DNA of 64,000 bases. Source: Candidatus Kuenenia stuttgartensis. GTDB lineage: Bacteria; Planctomycetota; UBA11346. Both the position numbers and the translations under genes were made by a program. Location of the stretch: positions 33,383 to 97,382 of the forward strand of contig CAMCMZ010000005.1 of NCBI GenBank assembly GCA_945876185.1. The letters run 5' to 3'. Shown here in pieces: positions 1-7,406 of this stretch (positions within the stretch are counted from its first letter, which is position 1; each line of letters starts with the position of its first letter). The notes under the pieces were generated by a model that saw nothing but the letters and a program-made list of their open reading frames with translations, was not told where the DNA came from and searched no databases.

Positions 1-1
1 T

Positions 2-64
2 CCCGAGGTCTATCGCAACATCGTCCGCCATTTGGCAGGCGAACCCTGGGAAGGCTGGTGCTGA
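2..64 (+). CDS. 3' end of an unidentified gene
   Basis: An open frame enters from the left edge and stops at a TGA, giving about 20 residues that end in EPWEGWC. The composition looks like genuine protein (aromatic and charged residues, no repeats), but too little is visible to name a family. It reads toward the inverted-repeat element that starts a few bases later. It could also be chance open frame; the other frames here look less protein-like. Confidence 0.35.
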   Translation, partial: PEVYRNIVRHLAGEPWEGWC

Positions 65-69
65 TGCGC

Positions 70-175
70 GGAAAGCCGACCATAGCGCCCCATCTGCTGC
101 GTTACTCGTCGGTCATTGGGCGCTGCCCAACTCCCTCCTCGCGCCTTGCATCTGGGGCACTCTGGTCGGCTTTCC
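70..175. repeat. palindromic intergenic element with 22-bp inverted ends
   Basis: Bases 70-91 and 154-175 are inverted copies of each other with 20 of 22 positions matching; the shared core is GGAAAGCCGACCA. The 62-bp interior has a smaller hairpin around TGGGCGCTGCCCA. The element fills most of the gap between the leftmost gene end and the HEAT-like gene at 235. It is probably a short non-autonomous element or REP-like repeat. No transposase is present, and no second copy lies in this window. Confidence 0.5.
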
Positions 176-234
176 TGGGTTTTTCGTGATTTATGGAAAT
201 TCCGGGGGATAGAGTCGGACTCAGGACAACCCGC

Positions 235-801
235 TCACGGGGCCGCCGATCCCAGGCAGGCTAATGCGACCAGGCAGCGCCAGCGTAGTTCGTCATTGGT
301 GGTCGTCAGCACCAGCGCTCGCAGTTCCGGCGCCAACGCCGCCACCGGCGGGCCGATCTCGGCGGTACTCTGCACGGCGGCCAGGCAGGTGTCGTCTCGT
401 TGCAGACCAAGGCGGAGAAGGTCGGTGGGGGCCAGCGTCTTGGAACGGTAGGACAGGGATTCGCACCAGGGATTTCCAGGGGCGAGGTCGGCCGCACGGA
501 CATCAGCATTCTGCCAAAAACTGGAAAGTTGGTCCAGAATCGCTGTCCGGTAGGCAGCCGTCCAATACCAATTCGGCCTCTTCCTGGAGCGCACTGGCTT
601 GTCCTCATAATTTTCGGGTGCGTTGAGTGCGGCGGGAAGAAGTCGCAGAGTCCACCACCGAACGTCCGCAGCCTGGGTCAAGGCACGCAAGCAGGCCATG
701 CGCTCGGGCAATTCCCGATCCACCGCAGCGACCCCAACCAGCATGGTCGTCTGCATGTTGGGTGAATCCCAGCGGATGAACAACGCGACTGGGATCGCCA
801 T
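235..801 (-). CDS. C-terminal portion of a HEAT-like protein, probably separated by frameshift
   Basis: The 188 residues have a natural protein composition, with amphipathic helices rich in Leu, Ala, Arg and Trp and a last stretch (PELRALVLTTTNDELRWRC) that looks like a HEAT or Armadillo-type helix pair. The apparent ATG start lies inside the reading frame of the gene at 605-1504, which becomes low-quality sequence (His/Gly/Arg-rich, no helical pattern) from the same point onward. The simplest reading is one protein of about 420 residues broken by a single-base shift near 800. Function is unknown; such repeats usually mediate protein contacts. If the shift is real, this part is translated only by reinitiation or not at all. 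Confidence 0.5.
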   Translation of the reverse strand: MAIPVALFIRWDSPNMQTTMLVGVAAVDRELPERMACLRALTQAADVRWWTLRLLPAALNAPENYEDKPVRSRKRPNWYWTAAYRTAILDQLSSFWQNADVRAADLAPGNPWCESLSYRSKTLAPTDLLRLGLQRDDTCLAAVQSTAEIGPPVAALAPELRALVLTTTNDELRWRCLVALACLGSAAP

Positions 802-1504
802 AATCCCAGCACGACAAGAAAGCGATGCATCGCAATGCCGTATGTTTCAGTTTCTGGTCGTTCTCATTTTCCGCCAGTTCAAGGAGGAAATCCCGAATCG
901 CCTTTTTGCGGGAAACCACAACCCCAAGTTCCCACAGGCAGCGTTCTTGCACAGGTTGCGCGAATCGCCGCCAGCGAGCAATCACCCAGGCCGGATCCTT
1001 GGTGTTGACGAACTGTCCAAAAGCGGCACCGACTACTTCCGGGTCGGTGCCGTCCAAACAGCGTTCCAGAATCCGCCAGGAATTCTGGTCACTCTCTGCA
1101 ACCCAACTGACATACCATTCCTTGGGATTCGTATTGGGGTGGTGACTCATCGCAACGGCGGCCCATTTAGCGATCTTGGGGTCAGGATCGGCGAGCATCC
1201 CCACCAACAGGGATGTTGCCTGCTTTTCACCGCACCAGGCGAACAGTGACTCAGAAAGACGGGTGCCGTGGTGGTTCACCTTCAACGCCAACGTCAACCG
1301 CAACACCCCGGAGACCACCGGCATTGGCGGCCAGAACGCCAGCCACCCCAGGAACACCGCGCCGAGGCCGATCAGCGCGATCCGTCCGCGCCAGCGCAAC
1401 CCGAGCAGGATCCACGCCACCACCCCGATCCCAAGTAACAGTCCGACGCCGAGGCTGCACAGGATCAACCAAGGGATCCACTCCGACGTGTAGGCGGATG
1501 CCAT
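605..1504 (-). CDS. membrane protein with HEAT-like repeats, N-terminal portion
   Basis: The protein opens with two hydrophobic segments (about residues 9-36 and 41-68), followed by a soluble alpha-helical region with HEAT-like helix pairs such as DPDPKIAKWAAVAMSHH and DGTDPEVVGAAFGQF. After about residue 230 the sequence degrades into Arg/Gly/Ser-rich text, while the frame opening at 801 continues with good protein. Residues after that point are therefore probably read out of frame. It overlaps the small membrane protein gene upstream by about 40 bases. A membrane-anchored scaffold role is a guess from the repeats; no enzyme motif is visible. Confidence 0.5.
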   Translation of the reverse strand: MASAYTSEWIPWLILCSLGVGLLLGIGVVAWILLGLRWRGRIALIGLGAVFLGWLAFWPPMPVVSGVLRLTLALKVNHHGTRLSESLFAWCGEKQATSLLVGMLADPDPKIAKWAAVAMSHHPNTNPKEWYVSWVAESDQNSWRILERCLDGTDPEVVGAAFGQFVNTKDPAWVIARWRRFAQPVQERCLWELGVVVSRKKAIRDFLLELAENENDQKLKHTALRCIAFLSCWDYGDPSRVVHPLGFTQHADDHAGWGRCGGSGIARAHGLLACLDPGCGRSVVDSATSSRRTQRTRKL

Positions 1505-1752
1505 GGTTTAACGGTAACCGGCGTGAGTGCCTTGGCCAGGACAGTCGATTGGGACCGCATCGGGGCGTGTCGGCAGGTGCGACGGGGCGGTACGATCAGT
1601 GCATCGCCCCCCCCCAGCAACGCCCCCAGCAGCGCGCCGGCGGCGAACGCGATGAGGATGGGCCAGTGGCGCTGGGCAAGGACGCGGCGCTGCTCGTTGG
1701 CTACGCTCCGGGCACCTCCGCCGAGGCGTCGGCCAACCCTCTTCATCCTCAA
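1465..1752 (-). CDS. small protein with one transmembrane segment
   Basis: A 95-residue frame with a basic N-terminus (several Arg and Lys before residue 28) followed by one strongly hydrophobic stretch, PILIAFAAGALLGALLGGG, at about residues 31-49. By the positive-inside rule the N-terminus is cytoplasmic. The end of the hydrophobic run is encoded by nine consecutive G bases (C on the plus strand, 1607-1615). One base gained or lost there would switch to a frame ending at 1508, so the C-terminal half is uncertain. It overlaps the HEAT-like gene that follows on the same strand, which suggests co-transcription. Function unknown. Confidence 0.4.
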   Translation of the reverse strand: MRMKRVGRRLGGGARSVANEQRRVLAQRHWPILIAFAAGALLGALLGGGDALIVPPRRTCRHAPMRSQSTVLAKALTPVTVKPWHPPTRRSGSLG

Positions 1753-1846
1753 TCAACGGTCCGCCGAATAGGACGAGTTAACCGTCTGCGGTAGGCCCGG
1801 GGCAGGCCCGAGAATTGGCCCGGCTCAGGCGGAAAAACATAAATAA

Positions 1847-1874
1847 AAATACCCCGGTATTATCCAGGGTATTT
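1847..1874 (-). terminator. intrinsic terminator, original terminator of the tRNA-Arg gene
   Basis: An 8-bp perfect stem, AAATACCC (1847-1854) with GGGTATTT (1867-1874), is followed on the minus strand by a T-rich run. It directly abuts the left copy of the 52-bp repeat, on the side where the tRNA 3' end lies. Before integration this would have terminated the tRNA-Arg transcript; the element's own replacement lies at 8945-8978. Confidence 0.6.
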
Positions 1875-1923
1875 AGCGCGCTGGGCAGGACTTGAACCTG
1901 CAACATCCAGATCCGAAGTCTGG
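1872..1923. repeat. left attachment site (attL), 3' part of tRNA-Arg
   Basis: This 52-bp sequence is identical to 8976-9027, where it covers the discriminator, 3' acceptor strand, T arm and anticodon arm of an intact tRNA-Arg gene. The 5' half of the tRNA is missing here: after TCTGG the sequence diverges. This is the footprint left by a tyrosine integrase using the 3' half of a tRNA gene as attB. Confidence 0.9.
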
Positions 1924-2003
1924 TCAAGACCCACCAACCACCATACGCCGGAGTATGCTCTAGCTTGATAAAAAATTGACTTTCTTGAATTTCAGCCATG
2001 CTC

Positions 2004-2090
2004 CATCCTACCGGAGCCAACCCAAAACCACCCTGTTTTACCCCTTCCGGTAGGATATGGGTAGGATGGCGAGGCTACCGGTAGGATGGC
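2004..2090. repeat. left-arm integrase binding repeats
   Basis: The motif CCGGTAGGAT or its complement occurs at 2005-2014 (inverted), 2047-2056 and 2078-2087, with a related GGGTAGGATGGC at 2059-2070. A 26-bp block at 2047-2072 recurs exactly at 8892-8917 near the other end of the element. Such oriented repeats beside attachment cores are typical arm-type sites for lambda/P4-class integrases. The last copy overlaps the integrase ribosome-binding region. Confidence 0.6.
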
Positions 2091-2094
2091 ACGC

Positions 2095-3522
2095 ATGGCC
2101 TTAGTCGATCCGAAAACCCGCTTCCCCTTCACCGAGGCTGAGTTGCGGAAATGGAAGCCGAACCCTGTCGGGCGGGTCCGCTTGAAGGATACCGGCTGCC
2201 CTGGGTTGTGCCTGTACGTCTCGCCCGAGGTGAAGAACGCGGCCGGCCGGATCAAAAACAACCCAAAGGTTTTTTACTACTACGCCAAGGCCAACGGTCG
2301 GCCCGTGGAGGTTCGCCTGGGCGTCTGGCCATCGCTGACGGTCGAAAAAGCGCGGGAGAAGGTGCGCGGTAGCCCACAGGCTAAGGGCGTGGCAGCCGAC
2401 CCCGTGGCAGTGGTTCAGGCCCGCCGCGCCATCCGCGAGGAAAGCACCGTGGCCGAGTTGTGGGCCTGGTTCGACCGGCACCATGTCGCCGCGCTGCGGC
2501 CGTCATCCGCGAGTCGCTACCGGGATTCCTGGCGGCTGCACATCGAACCGGCCTTGGGAACCAAACGATTGTCAGACGTGCGCCGGGCGGACGTGCAACG
2601 GCTGGCCGATGCCGTGGTTGATGGCGGCAAGCCGATGAAGGACCGGCACGGCAAGCCCTTCCGCAAGACCGGTGGCAAGGGGGCTGGCCGGCATGCCATG
2701 GCTGTGCTGTCCGCCATGTACCACGCTGCCGCCAAGGATGAGGCGCTGGCCTACAAGGGCGACATTCCGACCGCTGGCATTCGCCGGCCCAAGGTGCCCA
2801 GCCGGGCGCGCTTCCTGCAACCGGGGGAACTGCCGGCCTTTCTCCTGGCGCTGTCGAATGAACCCGAGCCGTGGAAATTATTTTGGACCTGCTGCCTGTT
2901 CGTGGGCCTGCGCCGGGGGAATGTGGCCAGCGCGCGATGGGCCGACCTCGCTTTGGACATTGGGCAATGGCTGGTGCCCGAGGAACGCAGCAAGACCGGC
3001 GCGCTGTTGGCCGTGCCGATCCCGCTGCCGGTGTTGACCCGCTTGAAGGAATGGAAAGCGGAACTGCCCGCGCTCCTGCTCGCCGCGAACGAGTCCCGCC
3101 GCCGCCTGCTGCAACGTGGCGATGCCGGAACCCGCGAACGTCAACCGGAACTGACGGCAGACGAACTGGCCGAGGCCGGGCGCTATGTCTTCCCGTCCAT
3201 CCTGGTGTCGGCCAAGCCGTCCGAACGCCCCCACATCATCGACCCCCGCGCATCATGGCGGCGCGTGCTGATCAGTGCCGGGCTGTCCAACCTGCGACCG
3301 CATGACCTGCGCCGCTCCATCGGTTCATGGATGGCCCTGGGCGGGGTCGGCCTGCCGATCATCGGGGCCGCGCTGGGTCACAAGGACGCGAAAAGCACGC
3401 AGGTTTATGCCCGCTTGAACGATGGAGCCGTGCGCGCCGCGATGGAGCGGGCCACGTCGGCAATGCTGGCGGCAGGCCAGGAAGATAAAACGGCGACAAC
3501 CCATTCCACACAGCAAGCATGA
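2095..3522 (+). CDS. tyrosine integrase, P4 type
   Basis: Site-specific recombinase of the phage-integrase family that would insert the element into tRNA-Arg and, with an excisionase, remove it. Order of parts: N-terminal arm-binding domain (about residues 1-100, with RLKDTGCPGLCLYV), SAM-like core-binding domain (about 120-220), catalytic domain. Catalytic residues are visible: Arg in FVGLRRGN (about 270), HDLRR (about 402), the GH pair in ALGHKD and the nucleophilic Tyr in VYARLN (about 437). I chose the ATG at 2095 because AGGA at 2083-2086 is a well-spaced Shine-Dalgarno; an in-frame ATG at 2086 lies inside that same repeat. The arm-type repeat overlapping this site suggests the integrase could repress its own translation or transcription. 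The next gene starts 9 bases after the stop. Confidence 0.93.
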   Translation: MALVDPKTRFPFTEAELRKWKPNPVGRVRLKDTGCPGLCLYVSPEVKNAAGRIKNNPKVFYYYAKANGRPVEVRLGVWPSLTVEKAREKVRGSPQAKGVAADPVAVVQARRAIREESTVAELWAWFDRHHVAALRPSSASRYRDSWRLHIEPALGTKRLSDVRRADVQRLADAVVDGGKPMKDRHGKPFRKTGGKGAGRHAMAVLSAMYHAAAKDEALAYKGDIPTAGIRRPKVPSRARFLQPGELPAFLLALSNEPEPWKLFWTCCLFVGLRRGNVASARWADLALDIGQWLVPEERSKTGALLAVPIPLPVLTRLKEWKAELPALLLAANESRRRLLQRGDAGTRERQPELTADELAEAGRYVFPSILVSAKPSERPHIIDPRASWRRVLISAGLSNLRPHDLRRSIGSWMALGGVGLPIIGAALGHKDAKSTQVYARLNDGAVRAAMERATSAMLAAGQEDKTATTHSTQQA

Positions 3523-3531
3523 GGAGCAACC

Positions 3532-4263
3532 ATGCCCGAACCGAAACATAAGTGGTCCTGGGATCTCAATCGATTTGCATGTGAGCGCCTTCATGGCCAT
3601 CTGAAAGACTGGCTATCTTCGAGGAGCAGTTGCTATCTGAATGTAAATGAACCAATGAAATTATCGGATTTTCCGCTTGGTTGGTGGAACTGCATTAAGG
3701 AATCAGCAAGACACGATGCTCAAGTTTACGAATGGGTAAAAGCCCACATCCTTGACCCATTCGAGTCACTTAAACAGAAGGAAAGCGCGGAGGATACACC
3801 CGATCGGGTTAATGATATCATCACGTCCCTCAAATGCCTTTCTCATAATCTAACGCATAATCTGCCAGCGGAAAAACTGACGTGGGTGGAGCCAAGGACT
3901 GGATACTTGAAGGAGGGGTCAGGTGAGTCCGCTGTCCAGGCAGAGAAAGGGCCGCCTGCCCCAAGCCGGGGTGAACCGTTGCCTTTGGATACTCTGCTTT
4001 CCCTTGCTGAACTGACGGGGCCGGATGCCATGTTCAACCCGATTGGCCGCCTGCTTAAAGCCCTGCGAAATTGTCCAGACGAATGGCGAACTACGTATGA
4101 ACTTGCGGGAAACAAAGGGGGAAATGCGCATATCTCCACGAAGAAACGACTAAATCTGCTGAAAGACCAATTCAGATTGGTTGAGCATTCCTCCGCTGGG
4201 TGGAGGTTGGGGGAGAGTGCCTATCCTAGCAAAGGTGAAACCCAGGTGAAACCTTTTCAATAG
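3532..4263 (+). CDS. element-borne protein of unknown function
   Basis: A 243-residue soluble protein preceded by a strong GAGGAG Shine-Dalgarno and starting just after the integrase stop, so probably co-transcribed with it. GC is visibly lower than in the integrase and chromosomal genes, a sign of separate origin. The N-terminal half is Trp-rich (KWSWDLNRF, PLGWWNC). A Pro/Gly linker lies near residue 140. The last 80 residues (NPIGRLLKALRNCPDEWRTTYELAG and onward) could form a winged-helix-like domain. I recognise no family. Being non-core cargo in a satellite-sized element, it is a candidate for host-defence, phage-interference or regulatory function, but nothing in the sequence proves this. 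The stop codon lies in the loop of a 14-bp inverted repeat. Confidence 0.8.
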   Translation: MPEPKHKWSWDLNRFACERLHGHLKDWLSSRSSCYLNVNEPMKLSDFPLGWWNCIKESARHDAQVYEWVKAHILDPFESLKQKESAEDTPDRVNDIITSLKCLSHNLTHNLPAEKLTWVEPRTGYLKEGSGESAVQAEKGPPAPSRGEPLPLDTLLSLAELTGPDAMFNPIGRLLKALRNCPDEWRTTYELAGNKGGNAHISTKKRLNLLKDQFRLVEHSSAGWRLGESAYPSKGETQVKPFQ

Positions 4264-4376
4264 GGTTTCACCTGGGTCAGTTTAGGGCATTGTCTTATAA
4301 TTATTTGGAAAAATCAGGGAATTTTTTCGACCTGAGGAAATCAATCTGAGCCCTTGCGGTGAAATGTATTTTCACC
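4234..4376. promoter_or_regulatory. GGTGAAA iteron cluster, candidate replication origin
   Basis: GGTGAAA occurs at 4234-4240, 4245-4251 and 4358-4364, and inverted (TTTCACC) at 4266-4272 and 4370-4376: five copies in about 140 bp. Two of them form a perfect 14-bp inverted repeat (4240-4253 and 4264-4277). The space between the two groups is AT-rich (4290-4330), as expected of an unwinding region. From memory, phage P4 alpha protein binds iterons beginning GGTGAAC, and this element encodes a P4-type primase-helicase. The site could alternatively be a repressor operator. Confidence 0.5.
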
Positions 4377-4445
4377 TGATAACCACGCCCATCGGACTCG
4401 ACCTAGCGGAATCAACCGCTGTCAGTCCGGTGGAAGGGCTTTTTC
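4349..4445 (+). promoter_or_regulatory. structured leader upstream of alpA-like gene
   Basis: AGCCCTT (4349-4355) can pair with AAGGGCT (4434-4440), closing a branched RNA that also holds a GGTGAAA/TTTCACC hairpin and an AGCGG/CCGCT hairpin nested within GGACT/AGTCC. The distal strand covers the Shine-Dalgarno GAAGG of the next gene and is followed by four or five U residues. The fold could therefore hide the ribosome-binding site or act as a weak terminator. The structure is inferred by eye only. Confidence 0.4.
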
Positions 4446-4667
4446 ATGACCACAACCACCACCCCCGAGCAGACCGTACCGGCCTTGCTCACAACCATTG
4501 AGGCCGCCGCCTTGCTAAGGTGTGCGCCTGCAACCTTGGAGCTCGACCGGGTGCGCAGACGATGGAAAGTACCATTTTTACGGGTCGGACGTTCTATCCG
4601 CTACGACCGCGCATCCGTCTTGCGTTGGTTGGCCGACCGCAATCCCACCGAACTGGCGGGAGCTTGA
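4446..4667 (+). CDS. AlpA/excisionase-like helix-turn-helix protein
   Basis: A 73-residue protein whose residues 15-66 match the HTH_17/AlpA class: LLTTIEAAALLRCAPATLE is the helix-turn-helix, followed by a basic stretch and the typical wing FLRVGRSIRYDRASVLRWL. In P4-like elements AlpA homologues activate integrase or act as the recombination directionality factor; either role fits here. The Thr-rich N-terminus (MTTTTT) is probably disordered. It directly follows the structured leader and the iteron cluster, and ends 3 bases before the next gene, so it heads the replication operon. Confidence 0.85.
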   Translation: MTTTTTPEQTVPALLTTIEAAALLRCAPATLELDRVRRRWKVPFLRVGRSIRYDRASVLRWLADRNPTELAGA

Positions 4668-4670
4668 GCC

Positions 4671-5069
4671 ATGGAACCGATCACCATTGACGACAAGGGC
4701 CCGGCCGTTGACGCGACCGAGCCCCACATTTCGACTACCGACGTTGGTGCGAATCCTAACTTGACCGAGGATAAATCAAAGGCCGCTGCTCTGCGCAATC
4801 GCGCGTTGCGTTCGATCGATTCGGGGATGGATCCTGTCTGGCGTTCCATCGCTCATGCAGCCCTGCTGGCCGCCATCGATGCGAAGGGGAGTGCCACGAT
4901 TGACGATGCCCGAACACAATGCCCGCCGCCCGTTTCCCCGCGCTGGTGGTGTGCGTTGACTGCTTCCCTATCTCGGAAGGAAGTCATCGAATGCGTGGGA
5001 TTCCGTGAAGGGATCGCACCAGTGACCCGCCTTGGATTGCTGCGCTTGTGGAAACGGGGTGCGAAATGA
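4671..5069 (+). CDS. element-borne hypothetical protein before the primase
   Basis: A 132-residue protein with an acidic, probably disordered first 45 residues, then a helical domain (RNRALRSIDSGMDPVWRSIA onward) with a Trp-Trp pair near residue 91. The C-terminal stretch VIECVGFREGIAPVTRLGLLRLWKRG has the shape of a winged-helix strand and tail, so DNA binding is possible. It starts 3 bases after the AlpA-like gene and overlaps the primase start by 4 bases (ATGA), which implies translational coupling. I do not recognise a family. Position suggests a replication accessory or loader. Confidence 0.7.
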   Translation: MEPITIDDKGPAVDATEPHISTTDVGANPNLTEDKSKAAALRNRALRSIDSGMDPVWRSIAHAALLAAIDAKGSATIDDARTQCPPPVSPRWWCALTASLSRKEVIECVGFREGIAPVTRLGLLRLWKRGAK

Positions 5070-7324
5070 ATGCCCCGACGTTTCCCGTGTCCTTGGCATC
5101 CGCCTGGGACAATCGCACGACCCCATCCGACCTGGCTTCCGTTCATGCGCGGATCATTGGGGCCGAACTCGCTGCGGCGACTGCTGCCGTGCGCTCGGCA
5201 TCTGATCCCGCAGAGCGAACGCGGCTGAAAAACGCCCTGCCGGGATTCATCGCGGCGGGGTTGTTCCATGCGCGGAAAATGACGGAATGGCACACGGCTT
5301 CCGGCTTGCTGGTGGCCGACATCGACAAGGTGCCGGACGTGCCTGGATTGCTGGCAAGTCTTCGATCGGATCCGGCCGTTGTGCTGCTGTTTACTTCACC
5401 CAGCGGGACGGGCATCAAGGCGGTTGTACGGGTGCCCGTAGACGCCGCCGATCCGACTGCGCATGCGCGGGCCTTTTCCGCTGTTCAGCAATGGGCGCGA
5501 GAGGCGCACGGGGCGAAACTCGACCCATCGGGGGCCGACGTATCGCGGTTGTGCTTCCTGTGCCATGATTCGGCCGCCTACTCCAATCCGGTGGCGGTTC
5601 CGCTCGACCTGGACCGTTGGCCGGGGACCGTGGTGGAGACGCGGCAACCAAGTCCACGCCGAGAATTTTCCGCCGACGTTGAACGCCGCGCAGCGCTGTA
5701 CCTGGCACAGATGCCAGCCGCTGTTTCTGGGCAGGGAGGCCATGCGGCAACCTATGCGGCTGCGGTCGCCCTGGTGCATGGATTCGACCTTTCGGAATCT
5801 GTGGCGCTCGACCTGATGAGGTGCGATTTCAATTCACGTTGTCTGCCACCATGGTCGGACTCTGAGTTGGCGCACAAAGTCAAAGACGCCGGGACGAAGT
5901 CGCACGATCGGCCGCGCGGATGGTTGCGGGATGCGGAGCGGGCGCGTCCGTTTCCCAACGCTGGCACGTCCAAGGATGAATCGTCATCCGGTGCCGCCTG
6001 GGCAAGCGAACGGTTGCTGGCCGAACGGTTGGCTGCGAGCGACCTGCGGCGGGCGTTGCGCTTCCTGCCTGACGGCGCTGAAACGGGCTGGCGACGTTGG
6101 GACGGCGCAACATGGTCGGCCGCGCCTGAACCGGTGCCGGTCGCATTGGCAGCCGCCGTGCATCGGGAAGCCGGATCGCTCATCATGGCCGGTGCGCTCG
6201 ACCTCAAGGTGGCGCGATCTCTGGAATCCACCGCCAGCATGCGCGCGGTTTTGGCGCAGCTTCAAGCACGCGAACCGATGCGTTTTGATCCCGCGAGCAT
6301 CGACCCGCCGCACCGATTGGCCACGCCGGGGCATGTGCTCGACTTCCAGACTGGCGAACTGATGCCGCTCGATCCTGATGGGCCGGCATTCCTGCATCGC
6401 ACGGCTGTCGTCTACGACCCCAGCGCCAGGCATCCGCTTTGGGACGAAGTCGCGGCGCATGTTGCGTCCCTGCCCGCCGGATTCGTCGTGCAACGCTTCC
6501 TGGGTGCGTCCCTTATCGGCCTACCCCCGGATCGGAAATTGCTGATTTTGCTGGGCGATGGCGGGGACGGAAAGGGGACGCTTTTGCGGTCTTGCGTTGC
6601 GGCGGCGGGTGGATTCGGTGCCGTCGTCCCCACGGAATCCCTGTCCGGTGACGGGCGCGGCGCGCATGGGCATGAACTCCTGAGTCCACTGGCCACCGCT
6701 CGGCTTGCCTATGCCTCCGAGGTTCCGCCTGCGCTCGACTGGCCTCTCATCAAGGGCTTGTCGGGCGGCGATTCGCGCGCGAGCAAGCGCATGTATGGGC
6801 GCTCCTGGACGTGCCAACCGCGCGTGTGGCTGGCGTTGGCTACGAACGAGGTTCCGCGCATGCCGGATCAGGCGGTGGCGGATCGGTGCATCGTCGTTCA
6901 CTGGACAAAACCGGCGGAATCCAACCCGGACATTGTCGGCACCCTGGCCACGCCGGGGACTGAACGGGATGGATTCCTGCGGGCCTGCCTGCGCTGGATG
7001 ATTGCTGGCGCGGCGGACTTTATGCGCGAAGGGTTGGGCGTGCCCGATTTCGCCCGGTCCAAGATTGAACCCGTGGGCCTTGCCGGTTGGTGGTTCGATG
7101 CCGTGGATTCCGGATCGATCGTCCCGGATGAAGGATGGTCCCCGTTCGGGCCTTTGGCGGAATTGGCAGCGCGCTGGCACGTCGAACGAGGAATGGACGC
7201 GCCGACTACAACCGCATTGGGCAGTTTCCTCCGTTCACGACTGGCCTGTCGGCGTGCTGTGGTAGGCGGCAGCAAGGTCGCCCAATACCACGCGCGGATC
7301 GTGGACGGGGTTGGACGTGGTTGA
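5066..7324 (+). CDS. primase-helicase, P4/D5 superfamily
   Basis: Multidomain replication protein of about 752 residues. The N-terminal 210 residues resemble a primase/VirE-N-like region (WHTASGLLVADIDKVPD, LLFTSPSGTGIKAVVRV, LDPSGADVSRLCFL), where the VADID acidic pair may be metal-binding. A linker of about 100 residues leads to the C-terminal superfamily-3 helicase: Walker A GDGGDGKGT (about residues 497-505 from this start), a conserved LAYASEVPP segment for Walker B, and a sensor-like LATNEVPRMPD. This architecture initiates and drives replication of satellites such as P4 and many plasmids. I prefer the ATG at 5066 because it overlaps the upstream stop (ATGA) after a GGGGTG ribosome site; 5048 is also in frame. 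The likely DNA target is the upstream iteron cluster. Confidence 0.88.
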   Translation: MNAPTFPVSLASAWDNRTTPSDLASVHARIIGAELAAATAAVRSASDPAERTRLKNALPGFIAAGLFHARKMTEWHTASGLLVADIDKVPDVPGLLASLRSDPAVVLLFTSPSGTGIKAVVRVPVDAADPTAHARAFSAVQQWAREAHGAKLDPSGADVSRLCFLCHDSAAYSNPVAVPLDLDRWPGTVVETRQPSPRREFSADVERRAALYLAQMPAAVSGQGGHAATYAAAVALVHGFDLSESVALDLMRCDFNSRCLPPWSDSELAHKVKDAGTKSHDRPRGWLRDAERARPFPNAGTSKDESSSGAAWASERLLAERLAASDLRRALRFLPDGAETGWRRWDGATWSAAPEPVPVALAAAVHREAGSLIMAGALDLKVARSLESTASMRAVLAQLQAREPMRFDPASIDPPHRLATPGHVLDFQTGELMPLDPDGPAFLHRTAVVYDPSARHPLWDEVAAHVASLPAGFVVQRFLGASLIGLPPDRKLLILLGDGGDGKGTLLRSCVAAAGGFGAVVPTESLSGDGRGAHGHELLSPLATARLAYASEVPPALDWPLIKGLSGGDSRASKRMYGRSWTCQPRVWLALATNEVPRMPDQAVADRCIVVHWTKPAESNPDIVGTLATPGTERDGFLRACLRWMIAGAADFMREGLGVPDFARSKIEPVGLAGWWFDAVDSGSIVPDEGWSPFGPLAELAARWHVERGMDAPTTTALGSFLRSRLACRRAVVGGSKVAQYHARIVDGVGRG

Positions 7325-7406
7325 AACCGAGTCCCCTACACGTGTAGAAAAGTCGGTTCAGACCCCGTCCAACCGCGTCCAGTCATCTCAGGCGAAGGAC
7401 CACACC

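Noticed and set aside
116..626. Plus-strand open frames over the left-edge region
   Set aside because: They are antisense shadows of the HEAT-like gene part at 235-801 and the palindromic element; composition is Arg/Ser/Pro-rich without structure.
1872..1950. A second complete tRNA gene at the left attachment site
   Set aside because: Only the 3' part is present; the 5' acceptor strand and D arm are missing, so no cloverleaf can form.
1778..2261. Minus-strand open frames over the left attachment region
   Set aside because: They cross the tRNA remnant and the integrase arm sites and have no ribosome site or protein-like pattern.
4240..4277. The 14-bp inverted repeat as a simple terminator of the 3532-4263 gene
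   Set aside because: No U-run follows on either strand, and its arms belong to the GGTGAAA iteron set, so a protein-binding or origin role is preferred.
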